Assembly: GCF_000876015.1 (NCBI RefSeq)
Contig: NZ_BBQM01000014.1
Coordinates: 1-64,000 of the forward strand
Direction: 5' to 3'
Source: Cupriavidus basilensis
GTDB taxonomy: Bacteria; Pseudomonadota; Gammaproteobacteria; Burkholderiales; Burkholderiaceae
DNA length: 64,000 nucleotides
Shown here: positions 1 through 7,629 of the stretch, one piece after another
How the letters are laid out: every line of letters begins with the position of its first letter
Position numbering within the stretch: the stretch's first letter is position 1
Notes under the pieces: model-generated
What the model was told of the DNA's origin: nothing
Databases searched by the model: none
What the model saw: the letters and a program-made list of their open reading frames with translations, nothing else
Translations under genes and position numbers: made by a program

Positions 1-130
1 TTTGACTTTAAGCCTTTGACTTTAAGTCTTTGATTTAAATACTTTGACTTTGAAGTTAAATATTTAAGAAGTTGAATTTAAACAATATAAGAGAAGATCC
101 AGGTAATTGAGAGATAAAAAATAATAAACC
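1..130. repeat. AT-rich end of a dispersed intergenic repeat (partial copy)
   Basis: Iterated TTTGACTTTAAG and ACTTTGAAGTTAAA motifs, far more AT-rich than the rest of the window. The same motifs occur at the right end of the composite element around 22697-22760. The window therefore appears to open inside the tail of a second copy, with its hairpin part lying upstream of base 1. The next 40 bases, up to the first gene, hold C-runs and no clear promoter. Confidence 0.6.
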
Positions 131-172
131 AACCACGCCCCCCCCATATCCCCCCTGAGGTATAGTCCCCAA

Positions 173-931
173 ATGACTACCTCCCCCTTCTCCCTAACCA
201 ACCGCGTGGCCCTGATCACCGGCGGCGCCCAGGGCCTCGGCCTGGCCATCGCCACCGCCCTTCGTCAGGCCGGCGCCCACGTGATCATCGCCGCCCGCAA
301 TGCCGACCGCGTGCACGCGGCCGTGGCGCGGCTTGACGGCGGCGCCGAGCCGCTGGTGCTCGACATCACCGATGAAGCCGCGGTCGCGGCCGCCTTCGCG
401 CGCATCGACGCCAGCCACGGTCGCCTCGACATCCTCGTCAACAACGCCGGCGCGCGCAAGCGCAGCGGCATGGCCGAGCTCGGCGCCGGCGACCTGCGCG
501 AGATGCTGGAGACCAACCTGGTCGCGCCCTACGCGCTGTGCCGCCACGCCGCGCAGCGCATGCGCGATGGCGGCTACGGCCGCATCATCAACGTTACCTC
601 GATCGCCGGGCAGGTGGCGCGCGCCAACGACGTGCTCTATCCCGCCACCAAGGGCGGCCTCGACGCGCTCACGCGCGCGATGGCGGCCGACCTCGGCCGC
701 GACGGCGTGACCGTCAACGCCATCGCGCCCGGCTACTTCGCCACCGAGCCCAACCAGCCGATGGTGGCCGACGAGAGCGTGGCGCAATGGCTGGGCCAGC
801 GCACCGCGCTGGGCCGCTGGGGCCAGCCGGAGGAGGTCGCGGGCGCGGCGGTGTTCCTCGCCTCGCCGGCCGCGTCCTACGTCACCGGCCACGTGCTGGC
901 GGTGGACGGCGGCTACCTCGCGCACTTCTGA
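173..931 (+). CDS. SDR-family NAD(P)-dependent oxidoreductase
   Basis: Classical short-chain dehydrogenase of 252 aa, the usual family length. It has the nucleotide-binding motif TGGAQGLG at residues 16-23, NNAG at 90-93, the catalytic Ser143 in VTSIAG, and Tyr156-x3-Lys160. The C-terminal GHVLAVDGGY is also typical. The overall pattern resembles gluconate 5-dehydrogenase or 3-oxoacyl-ACP reductase-like cytosolic enzymes that oxidise or reduce a hydroxyl/keto group with NAD(P). The substrate cannot be read from sequence. The start is the ATG at 173, with TGAGG about 12 bases upstream. It is convergent with the LysR gene that ends 15 bases further on, so the two are not co-transcribed. Confidence 0.85.
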   Translation: MTTSPFSLTNRVALITGGAQGLGLAIATALRQAGAHVIIAARNADRVHAAVARLDGGAEPLVLDITDEAAVAAAFARIDASHGRLDILVNNAGARKRSGMAELGAGDLREMLETNLVAPYALCRHAAQRMRDGGYGRIINVTSIAGQVARANDVLYPATKGGLDALTRAMAADLGRDGVTVNAIAPGYFATEPNQPMVADESVAQWLGQRTALGRWGQPEEVAGAAVFLASPAASYVTGHVLAVDGGYLAHF

Positions 932-946
932 CGGCAGCACCGCCGT

Positions 947-1852
947 TCAGCGCGCGCCGCCGCCCGCGGCGCGCCCGAAGTGCGCCCGCACGGCTTCGAT
1001 CATCGCCGCGGCGGCGGCCGAATCGCCGCGCTCGCGCAGCCGCACCAGGCAGATGTCGCGCACCAGCGACGGCAGCTGCAGCGGCCGGATCGCCAGGCTC
1101 TCCTGCTGGAACTGGAACAGCGCCAGCGCCGGCACCACCGTCACGCCCAGCCCCGCCGCCACCAGCGCCGCCACCGTGGCGAGATGCTCCACTTCCATCA
1201 CGCCGTTGAGCTTGAGCGGATGCAGCGCCGCGTCCAGGTGCTGGCGCACGCTGCTGGTGCGCGACAGCTGGATGAACGGCAGCCCCGCCAGCGCTTGCGG
1301 CGCCACGCGGCGGCGCCGCGCCAGCGGATGGTCCGCCGGGCATACCAGGTGGAAGCGGTCGGCCACCAGCGGCTCCACGCGCAGGTCGCCGTCCTGCGCC
1401 GGCGCGGGCGCCAGCGCGAAGTCGGCGCGGCCGCGCCGGACCATGTCGATGCAGCCGTCGGCCAGCAGGTCGAACAGCTCGATGGCGATGCCCGGATAGC
1501 GCTGGTGGAACGCGGCCAGCAGCGGCGGCAGGTCGCCCGCCGCCAGCGAGGGCAGCGCCGCGACCGAGACCCGCCCCTTGCGGCGCTCGGCGTGGTCGCG
1601 CAGCTCCGCGAACGCGGTCTCGAAATCCGCCAGCAGGCGCGCCGCCACTTCCTCGAAGCGCCGCCCCTCCACGCTCAGCTCCACATGGCGCGTGGTGCGC
1701 TCGAACAGGCGCGTGCCGGCCTGTTCCTCCAGCGTCTGGATCAGCGCGCTGAAGGCCGATTGCGACAGGTGGCAGGCCTGCGCCGCGCGGGTGAAGTTGC
1801 GGTGCGCGACCAGCGCCACGAAGGCGCGCAGGTGCTTGACGGAGAGGTTCAT
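947..1852 (-). CDS. LysR-family transcriptional regulator
   Basis: A 301-aa protein starting MNLSVKHLRAFVALV. It has an N-terminal winged helix-turn-helix (about residues 1-60, with AAQACHLSQSAFSALIQTLE) and a LysR substrate-binding domain (about 90-295). I chose the ATG at 1852 because LysR proteins normally begin a few residues before the LxxFV helix; upstream in-frame sequence is low-complexity. It is divergent from the AtuA-family gene starting at 2039, so it probably controls that cassette through the 186-base AT-rich intergenic region. The inducer is unknown. Confidence 0.88.
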   Translation of the reverse strand: MNLSVKHLRAFVALVAHRNFTRAAQACHLSQSAFSALIQTLEEQAGTRLFERTTRHVELSVEGRRFEEVAARLLADFETAFAELRDHAERRKGRVSVAALPSLAAGDLPPLLAAFHQRYPGIAIELFDLLADGCIDMVRRGRADFALAPAPAQDGDLRVEPLVADRFHLVCPADHPLARRRRVAPQALAGLPFIQLSRTSSVRQHLDAALHPLKLNGVMEVEHLATVAALVAAGLGVTVVPALALFQFQQESLAIRPLQLPSLVRDICLVRLRERGDSAAAAAMIEAVRAHFGRAAGGGAR

Positions 1853-1899
1853 CGCAGCGGGCGGCGGCGGGGTGCGCAAGCGCATTTCCCGCGGCCGCG

Positions 1900-1960
1900 C
1901 TTTTATCCGGAAAGTCGATAGATTAATCCAAATTATCCGTTTTTCGGCGCAGGCCGGCGG
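1900..1960. promoter_or_regulatory. Divergent LysR/AtuA promoter region
   Basis: A short AT-rich island (GATAGATTAATCCAAATTAT around 1916-1935) between the divergent LysR and AtuA-family genes. It contains imperfect GATA...TATC symmetry and several T-N11-A arrangements of the kind LysR regulators bind. The placement is typical for a LysR operator overlapping both promoters. The exact boxes are inferred. Confidence 0.4.
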
Positions 1961-2038
1961 CCCTAGAATCTGCCCACGGTGCCCACGGGCGCCGACCTTG
2001 CATCGCGGGCCCGCGCCCGCTTCACCAGGCTTCGTCCC

Positions 2039-3418
2039 ATGACCGCTTCCGTCCCCGCCAGCGCCACCTTGCAGATCGGCTGCGGCGCCGGCTTTTCCGG
2101 CGACCGCACGGATGCCGCGCTGCCCGTGGTGCGCACCATGATCGCCGCGGGCGGCCCCGCCGTGCTGATGTTCGAGACGCTGGCCGAGCGCACGCTGGCG
2201 CTGGCGCAGCTCGCGCGGCGCGCCGACCCGGCGCGCGGCTACGAGCCGCTGCTCGACGCGCTGCTGGCGCCGGTGCTCGGGCTGTGCCTGGCCCACGGCA
2301 TTCCCATCGTCGGCAATTTCGGCGCCGCCAACCCGCGCGCCGCCGCCGCGCGCGTGCGCGCGCTGGCGGCCGAACTCGGCCTGGCGCCGCCGCGCGTGGC
2401 GGTGGTGGAGGGCGACGATCTCTCGCACGAGGCCGGCCGCGCGCTGCTGCGGCAGGCCATCGGCGCCGGTTTTCCCGAGGCGCGCTTCGTCTGCGCCAAC
2501 GCCTATCTCGGCGCGCGCGGCATCGCCGACGCGCTGGCCGACGGCGCGCAGGTGGTGGTGTGCGGCCGCGTGGCGGACCCGGCGCTGGCGGTGGGTCCGG
2601 CAATGGCGCATTTCGGCTGGTCGTGGCAGGACTGGGACCGCCTCGCGCGCGCCACCATCGCCGGCCACCTGCTCGAATGCGGGGCCCAGGTCACGGGCGG
2701 CTATTTCGCCGATCCCGGCATGAAAGACGTGCCCGACGTGCACGCGGTCGGCTATCCGATCGTGCGCCTGGACGCCGACGGCAACATCGAGGTCGGCAAG
2801 GCCACCGGCACCGGCGGCTGCGTGGACCTGCGCACCGTCAAGGAACAACTGCTGTACGAGGTGCACGACCCGGCCGCCTACCTCACGCCCGACGTGGTGG
2901 CCGACATCGGCGCGGCCACCGTCGAGCAGCTCGGCCCCGACCGCGTGGCGGTGCGCAACGTGCGCGGCCACGAACGGCCCGCGCAGCTCAAGGCCAACCT
3001 GTTCTGCGAAGGCGGCTGGATCGCCGAGGGCGAGATCTCCTACGCCGGCCCCAACGCCGCGGCGCGCGCGCGCCTGGCCGCGGACATCGTGCGCCGGCGC
3101 ATGGGCGTGCTCGGCCACGACGCGCCGGTGCGCTTCGACCTGATCGGCGTGTGCAGCGTGTTCGCCGACGACGCCGGCGAGCTCGTGCGGCAGCCCCAGC
3201 CCGGCGAAGCGCAGGCGCAGGACGTGCGCCTGCGCGCCGCGCTCGCGCACGAGGACAAGGCGGTGGCCGAAGCGCTGCTGCGCGAAGTCAACGCGCTCTA
3301 CACCTGCGGCCCCGCCGGCGGCGGCGGCGTGCGCACCGCGCTGCGCGCGCGCCTGAACGCCATGTCCTGCCTGGTGCCGCGCGGCGCCGTCACCGCCAGC
3401 CATACCCTGCTGCCATGA
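2039..3418 (+). CDS. AtuA-family (DUF1446) protein, main domain
   Basis: A 459-aa protein of the acyclic terpene utilisation AtuA family (DUF1446), recognised from IGCGAGFSGDRTDAA near the N terminus, IPIVGNFGAANPRAA, CGRVADPAL, and GKATGTGGCVDLRTVKEQLLYEVHDP. The family is known from the terpene pathway of Pseudomonas but is widespread, and the biochemical role of most members is undefined. An upstream in-frame start at 1979 would add 20 poorly conserved residues, so I place the start at the ATG at 2039. The stop overlaps the next start in an ATGA, indicating translational coupling with the small AtuA-like gene. Many homologues carry both parts as one chain. A Bug receptor follows. Confidence 0.75.
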   Translation: MTASVPASATLQIGCGAGFSGDRTDAALPVVRTMIAAGGPAVLMFETLAERTLALAQLARRADPARGYEPLLDALLAPVLGLCLAHGIPIVGNFGAANPRAAAARVRALAAELGLAPPRVAVVEGDDLSHEAGRALLRQAIGAGFPEARFVCANAYLGARGIADALADGAQVVVCGRVADPALAVGPAMAHFGWSWQDWDRLARATIAGHLLECGAQVTGGYFADPGMKDVPDVHAVGYPIVRLDADGNIEVGKATGTGGCVDLRTVKEQLLYEVHDPAAYLTPDVVADIGAATVEQLGPDRVAVRNVRGHERPAQLKANLFCEGGWIAEGEISYAGPNAAARARLAADIVRRRMGVLGHDAPVRFDLIGVCSVFADDAGELVRQPQPGEAQAQDVRLRAALAHEDKAVAEALLREVNALYTCGPAGGGGVRTALRARLNAMSCLVPRGAVTASHTLLP

Positions 3419-3777
3419 ATACTGCCCACACCAGCGCCACCGCCGATATTGCCCTCTACCAGCTCGCGCACGGCCGCACCGGCGACAAGGGCGACCGCTC
3501 CAACATCAGCGTGATCGCCTACGACCCGCGCGACTTCGACCATCTCGCGGCCCACGTCACCGAGGACGCGGTGGCCGCGCTGTTCAGCCATCGCCGCCCG
3601 GCCGCGGTCAGGCGCTACCTGGTGCCGTCGCTGCAGGCCATGAACTTCGTCATCGACGGCGTGCTCGACGGCGGCGTCAACGACGCGCTCAACCTCGACA
3701 CGCACGGCAAGGCGCTGTCCTTCCTGCTGCTGCAGCTCCGGCTGCCCCTGCCGCCGCGCCTGGCCGGCGCCGGCTGA
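3415..3777 (+). CDS. AtuA-related small domain protein
   Basis: A 120-aa protein with LYQLAHGRTGDKGDRSNISVIAY, a hallmark of the C-terminal domain found after the DUF1446 domain in AtuA-family proteins, and the terminal motif NFVIDGVLDGGV. The start ATG overlaps the stop of the preceding gene by four bases (ATGA), so the two are expected to be made in equal amounts and form one complex. The function is unknown beyond the family association. The C-terminal Pro/Leu-rich tail is not conserved-looking. Confidence 0.72.
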   Translation: MNTAHTSATADIALYQLAHGRTGDKGDRSNISVIAYDPRDFDHLAAHVTEDAVAALFSHRRPAAVRRYLVPSLQAMNFVIDGVLDGGVNDALNLDTHGKALSFLLLQLRLPLPPRLAGAG

Positions 3778-3849
3778 TCTGCCTGACCCGGTACCACAGC
3801 CGGCCACCACCACAAACCACAACATCAGAATTCCAACTGGAGACCCAAC

Positions 3850-4836
3850 ATGTCCGTACACACCCAGCTTGCCCCCGCCCTCAAGGCGGCCACCGGCATC
3901 GTCGCCGCCGCGCTCGCGCTGCTGGCGGGGCCGGCGCGCGCGGAGTTTCCGGACAAGCCGATCCGCTTCGTGGTGCCGTTCGCCGCGGGCAGCGCTACCG
4001 ACCAGCTCGCGCGCGCGATCGGCCAGTCCATCACGGTGGATGCCAAGGTCACGGTGGTGGTCGACAACAAGCCCGGCGCCAACGGCTTCATCGCCGCCAG
4101 CGACGTGGCCAAGGCCGGCCCCGACGGCTACACCGTGCTGATCACCACCAACACCACGCACGCCGCCAACGAGCACCTGTTCAAGAAGCTGCCCTACGAT
4201 CCGGTCAAGGACTACGCGCCCGTCACGGCGCTGGGCCGCGGCGGCCAGATCATGGTGGTGAACCCGCAGTTGCCGGTCAACAGCGTGGGCGACTTCATCG
4301 CGCTGGCCCGCAAGGAGCCGGGCAAGCTCAGCTTCGGCAGCGGCAGCTCCTCGTCGCGCATCGCCGGCGAGCTGTTCCAGCAGATGGCGCACGTGCAGCT
4401 GCTGCACGTGCCGTACAAGAGCAACCCGCTCGCCGTGACCGACCTGCTCGGCAACCAGATCCAGATGATGATCACCGACACCGCCACCGGCCTGCCCCAG
4501 GTCAAGAGCGGCAAGCTCAAGGCGCTGGGCGTGTCGGGCAAGACGCGCTCGCCGCTGGCGCCCGGCGTGCCGACCATCGACGAGGCCGGCGTGAAGGGCT
4601 ACGAGATGAGCTACTGGTTCGCCGCCTACGCGCCGGCGAAGACGCCGCCGGCGGTGGTCGACAAGCTCAACGCGCTGATGGTCAAGGCCGCGAAGAGCGA
4701 GACCGCGGCCAGCTTCTACCAGTCCACGGGCACCGACGTGTTCACCAGCACGCCGGCCGAACTGGCGAAGTTCCAGGCCGCGGAATCGGCCAAGTGGGGC
4801 AAGATCATCAAGGCGGCCAACATCCAGCCGGAGTGA
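3850..4836 (+). CDS. Bug-family tripartite tricarboxylate receptor (periplasmic)
   Basis: A 328-aa extracytoplasmic solute receptor with a signal peptide (hydrophobic about residues 14-28, cleavage near ARA-EF at 31-32). The Bug signature then follows: FPDKPIRFVVPFAAGSATDQ, VVVDNKPGANGFIAA, GPDGYT, and HVPYK. These proteins bind carboxylated or amide metabolites in the periplasm, either for a TctAB transporter or as orphan sensors. No tctA or tctB lies nearby. It sits 72 bases after the AtuA-like pair on the same strand, with an upstream CTGGAGAC ribosome site, so it probably belongs to the LysR-controlled cassette and may deliver or sense its substrate. Confidence 0.9.
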   Translation: MSVHTQLAPALKAATGIVAAALALLAGPARAEFPDKPIRFVVPFAAGSATDQLARAIGQSITVDAKVTVVVDNKPGANGFIAASDVAKAGPDGYTVLITTNTTHAANEHLFKKLPYDPVKDYAPVTALGRGGQIMVVNPQLPVNSVGDFIALARKEPGKLSFGSGSSSSRIAGELFQQMAHVQLLHVPYKSNPLAVTDLLGNQIQMMITDTATGLPQVKSGKLKALGVSGKTRSPLAPGVPTIDEAGVKGYEMSYWFAAYAPAKTPPAVVDKLNALMVKAAKSETAASFYQSTGTDVFTSTPAELAKFQAAESAKWGKIIKAANIQPE

Positions 4837-4939
4837 GCGCGGCGGCGGGCAACCTTGCCGGCAGCAGGGCCGCGCCGCCGCGGCGCGCGGCCACGGGCTA
4901 CCATGCGCGCAGATCCGCAAGTCACGACACAGGCCCAAC

Positions 4940-5530
4940 ATGCACTCTTCCTCCGCGCCGGCGTTCTCGCCATCCTCCGATCCCCAGTCGCTGATCGTCG
5001 CCTACATCCGCGCCAAGGACGAAAACCGCCCGCACCGGATGGCGCATGCGTTCGCCGCCGACGCGGTGCTGGAGATGACGGTCAAGTCCGAGGCCATCGC
5101 CTTTCCCGCGCGCAGCGAGGGGCTGGCCGCGATCAGCGAGGTGCTGGTGCGGCGCTTCGGCCAGACCTACGACAACGTCTACACCGTCTGCCTGGCCGAT
5201 GCGCCGCCGGCCGCCGACGCCGCCACCTACCGCTGCGACTGGCTGGTCGGCATGACCGACAAGGCCAGCGGCAGCGTGCGCGCGGGCTGCGGCCGCTACG
5301 CCTGGACCTTCGGCGGCACCGGCGGCGAGCGCCGCGTGCGGGCGCTGGAGATCGTGATCGAGGCGATGGAGGTCCTGCCCGCCGAGGCCGCGCAGCCGGT
5401 TATCGACGGCTGGCTGGCGCGCCTGCCCTATCCGTGGTGCACGGCGGCGCGGGCGGTCGAGGCGGCGCCCGCGCTGGCCGGGCTGGCACCGGTGCTGGCG
5501 TACCTCAGGTCCGCCGGATCCGCCGCGTAG
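4940..5530 (+). CDS. NTF2/SnoaL-like fold protein
   Basis: A 196-aa protein. The segment IVAYIRAKDENRPHRMAHAFAADAVLEM, followed by FPARSEGLAAISEVLVRRFG and YRCDWLVGM, has the pattern of an NTF2/SnoaL-like alpha+beta cone: a helix bundle, then a sheet with a polar pocket. Such domains serve as isomerases, dehydratases or small-ligand binders. I cannot assign a reaction. The first 15 residues are low-complexity Ser/Pro. The gene follows the Bug receptor by about 100 bases on the same strand. Confidence in the fold is moderate; the specific role is unknown. Confidence 0.6.
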   Translation: MHSSSAPAFSPSSDPQSLIVAYIRAKDENRPHRMAHAFAADAVLEMTVKSEAIAFPARSEGLAAISEVLVRRFGQTYDNVYTVCLADAPPAADAATYRCDWLVGMTDKASGSVRAGCGRYAWTFGGTGGERRVRALEIVIEAMEVLPAEAAQPVIDGWLARLPYPWCTAARAVEAAPALAGLAPVLAYLRSAGSAA

Positions 5531-5586
5531 TGCACTTTGCGGGGATAATGCAGGATCGCCGCCCCCGGATTGCTTTGGAGCGCTGC

Positions 5587-6588
5587 ATGACGACCCTGCC
5601 TTGTTTCCTCCGCCGCCGCCGGCTGGCGGTTTCCCTGAGCGTGGTGCTGGCCCTGGCCGGCGCGCTGGCCCAGGCGCCGGCGGCCTCGGCCCCGCCGGCC
5701 CAGCAGAAGACGCAGGTGCCCGGCTACTACCGCATGATGCTGGGCCAGTTCGAGGTGACCGCGCTGTACGACGGGCATGTCGACCTCGACACAAAGATAT
5801 TCAGGTACAGCAGCCCGCGCGAGGTGCAGCGCCTGCTGGCGCGCATGTTCGTGGCCAGCACGCCGGGCATGCAGACCGCGGTCAATGCCTACCTGATCCA
5901 CACCGGCGGCAACCTGGTGCTGGTCGATACCGGCACGGCGGCCTGCTTCGGCTCCGCGCTGGGCCACGTGGCGCAGAACCTGCGCGCGGCCGGCTACGAG
6001 CCCGCCCAGGTCGACACCGTGCTGCTCACCCACCTGCATCCCGACCACGCCTGCGGCCTGGTGGCCGACGGCAAGCCGGTGTTCGCCAACGCCACGGTGT
6101 ACGTCGACCAGGCCGATGCCGCCTACTGGCTGGACGAAGCCGCCGCCGCGCGCGCGCCGCAGGACGCGCAGGCGGTCTTCGCGCTGGCGCGGGCCGCCGT
6201 CGCGCCCTACCAGGCCGCCGGCCGGCTGCGCGCCTATGGCGCCGGCGACACACTGGTGCCCGGCGTCACCGCGGTGCCGGAGCACGGCCACACGCCGGGC
6301 CACAGCGGCTACCTGTTCAGGTCGGGCGGGCAGGGCATGCTGGTCTGGGGCGACGTCGTGCACAGCCACGCGGTGCAGTTCCGCCGGCCGGAGGTGGCGA
6401 TGGCGTTCGACGTGGACAGCCGCCAGGCCGTGAGCGCGCGCAAGGCGATCCTGGCGCAGGCCGCGCGCGGCAAGCTGTGGGTGGCCGGCGCGCACCTGCC
6501 GTTCCCGGGCATCGGCCACGTGCGCGCCGAAGGCCACGGTTATGTCTGGGTGCCGGTCGAGTACGGGCCGGTGCGCACCGACCGGTAG
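5587..6588 (+). CDS. Exported metallo-beta-lactamase-fold hydrolase
   Basis: A 333-aa protein with an N-terminal signal peptide (RRRR then hydrophobic residues 13-30). It carries a metallo-beta-lactamase domain with the zinc motif THLHPDH at residues 148-154, a later HGHTPGHSGYLF metal-site histidine, and the WGDVVHSH aspartate/histidine element. The arrangement resembles quorum-quenching lactonases and related periplasmic MBL hydrolases. The substrate is unknown. The ATG at 5587 is preceded by TTGGAG at good spacing; a longer in-frame extension exists but lacks homology. Expected location is the periplasm. Confidence 0.82.
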   Translation: MTTLPCFLRRRRLAVSLSVVLALAGALAQAPAASAPPAQQKTQVPGYYRMMLGQFEVTALYDGHVDLDTKIFRYSSPREVQRLLARMFVASTPGMQTAVNAYLIHTGGNLVLVDTGTAACFGSALGHVAQNLRAAGYEPAQVDTVLLTHLHPDHACGLVADGKPVFANATVYVDQADAAYWLDEAAAARAPQDAQAVFALARAAVAPYQAAGRLRAYGAGDTLVPGVTAVPEHGHTPGHSGYLFRSGGQGMLVWGDVVHSHAVQFRRPEVAMAFDVDSRQAVSARKAILAQAARGKLWVAGAHLPFPGIGHVRAEGHGYVWVPVEYGPVRTDR

Positions 6589-6622
6589 CGCGCGCGGGCG
6601 CCGCTGCCGCGACGTGCCGGCG

Positions 6623-7057
6623 CTAGCGCCGCAAGCCGAGCACCAGCACGCCGGCGCCCACCAGCAGGATGCCGGCCCACTCGCGCAGGCTCGGGCGCTC
6701 GCCCAGGAAGACCACGGCGAACACCGCCACCAGCAGCAGGCTGAGCTTATCCACGGGCGCCACCTTCGAGGCGTCGCCGATCTGCAGCGCGCGGAAGTAG
6801 CACACCCATGAAGCGCCCGTGGCGAGGCCGGACAGCAGCAGGAAGATCCAGGTGCGCGGCGACAGCGCCAGCGGGTTGCTCCACTTGCCGGTCAGCACCA
6901 CGAACAAGGCCAGCGCCACGATGATCACCGCGGTGCGCACCAGCGTGGCGAGGTCGGAGTCGATGCCCGCGAGGCCGATCTTGGCGAAGATCGCGGTCAG
7001 CGCGGCGAACACCGCCGACAGCAGCGCCCAGTGGAACCAGCCCGTGGCGGAAGACAT
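6623..7057 (-). CDS. Small EamA-type (DMT superfamily) transporter
   Basis: A 144-aa, very hydrophobic protein with about five transmembrane segments. It is a single EamA repeat (WALLSAVFAALTAIFAKIGL ... ASKVAPVDKLSLLLVAVFAVVFLGERPS ... GVLVLGLRR), about half the length of ordinary ten-helix drug/metabolite transporters. Single-repeat members probably act as dimers. The substrate is unknown. The gene lies 11 bases downstream of the GNAT gene on the same strand, so the two probably form a small operon. Confidence 0.75.
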   Translation of the reverse strand: MSSATGWFHWALLSAVFAALTAIFAKIGLAGIDSDLATLVRTAVIIVALALFVVLTGKWSNPLALSPRTWIFLLLSGLATGASWVCYFRALQIGDASKVAPVDKLSLLLVAVFAVVFLGERPSLREWAGILLVGAGVLVLGLRR

Positions 7058-7068
7058 GATGCGGCGGC

Positions 7069-7458
7069 TCAGAGGCGCCGGCGTTCCATCGCCACCAGCG
7101 ACGGCACGAAGCCGAGCTGGCCGAAGAAGGCCGCCTCGGAAGAGCGGCCGGCGCGCAGCACCCAGGTGATGTCGGGATCGTTGCCGACGATGTGGCGCAC
7201 CAGTGCGCGGCCGATGCCGCGGCGCCGGTGGCTCGGCGCCACCGCCACCATCGACAGGTAGCCGTTGGAGACGTCGTCGCACAGGGCGCGCGCGAAGCCG
7301 ACGATCTCCCCCTTGTCGACCGCGACCGCGACGCGCTGCGAATTGGCGATCAGGCGGGCGAAGCGCTCGGTGTTGGCAACCCGGTGTGCCCAGCCGTTGG
7401 CCGCAAGCAGTTGCCTGGCCGCCTCGATTTCGTCGGGCAGCAGATTGCGGATTTCCAT
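7069..7458 (-). CDS. GNAT-family N-acetyltransferase
   Basis: A 129-aa protein with the acetyl-CoA-binding signature VAPSHRRRGIGRALVRHIVG (the R/Q-x-x-G-x-G/A loop), preceded by GYLSMVAV and followed by the FFGQLGFVPS C-terminal element. It is a single GNAT domain transferring an acetyl group from acetyl-CoA to an amine; the substrate is unknown. I prefer the ATG at 7458 (MEIRNLLPDE) over one at 7470 because GGGAG stands at proper spacing before it. The EamA transporter is next on the same strand. Confidence 0.8.
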   Translation of the reverse strand: MEIRNLLPDEIEAARQLLAANGWAHRVANTERFARLIANSQRVAVAVDKGEIVGFARALCDDVSNGYLSMVAVAPSHRRRGIGRALVRHIVGNDPDITWVLRAGRSSEAAFFGQLGFVPSLVAMERRRL

Positions 7459-7629
7459 CGGGGCTCCCATGCAAGCACATACGGCAACTCGGCGCAGCCC
7501 TTCTGTCGGGGGGCGTCACGAGGCGAGGACGGCGCGGGGCCGCCAAAGACTGCTGGCAGTGTAGCGAGCGCGCGCAGGCCCGTCAATTTGGCGGCCCGCC
7601 ATGTTGCTTCCCTCTTGCGGCGGGGTATC

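Noticed and set aside
947..3403. An 818-residue minus-strand frame covering LysR and the AtuA-family gene
   Set aside because: The part beyond 1852 is antisense to a clear AtuA-family gene and has no family features; LysR starts at 1852.
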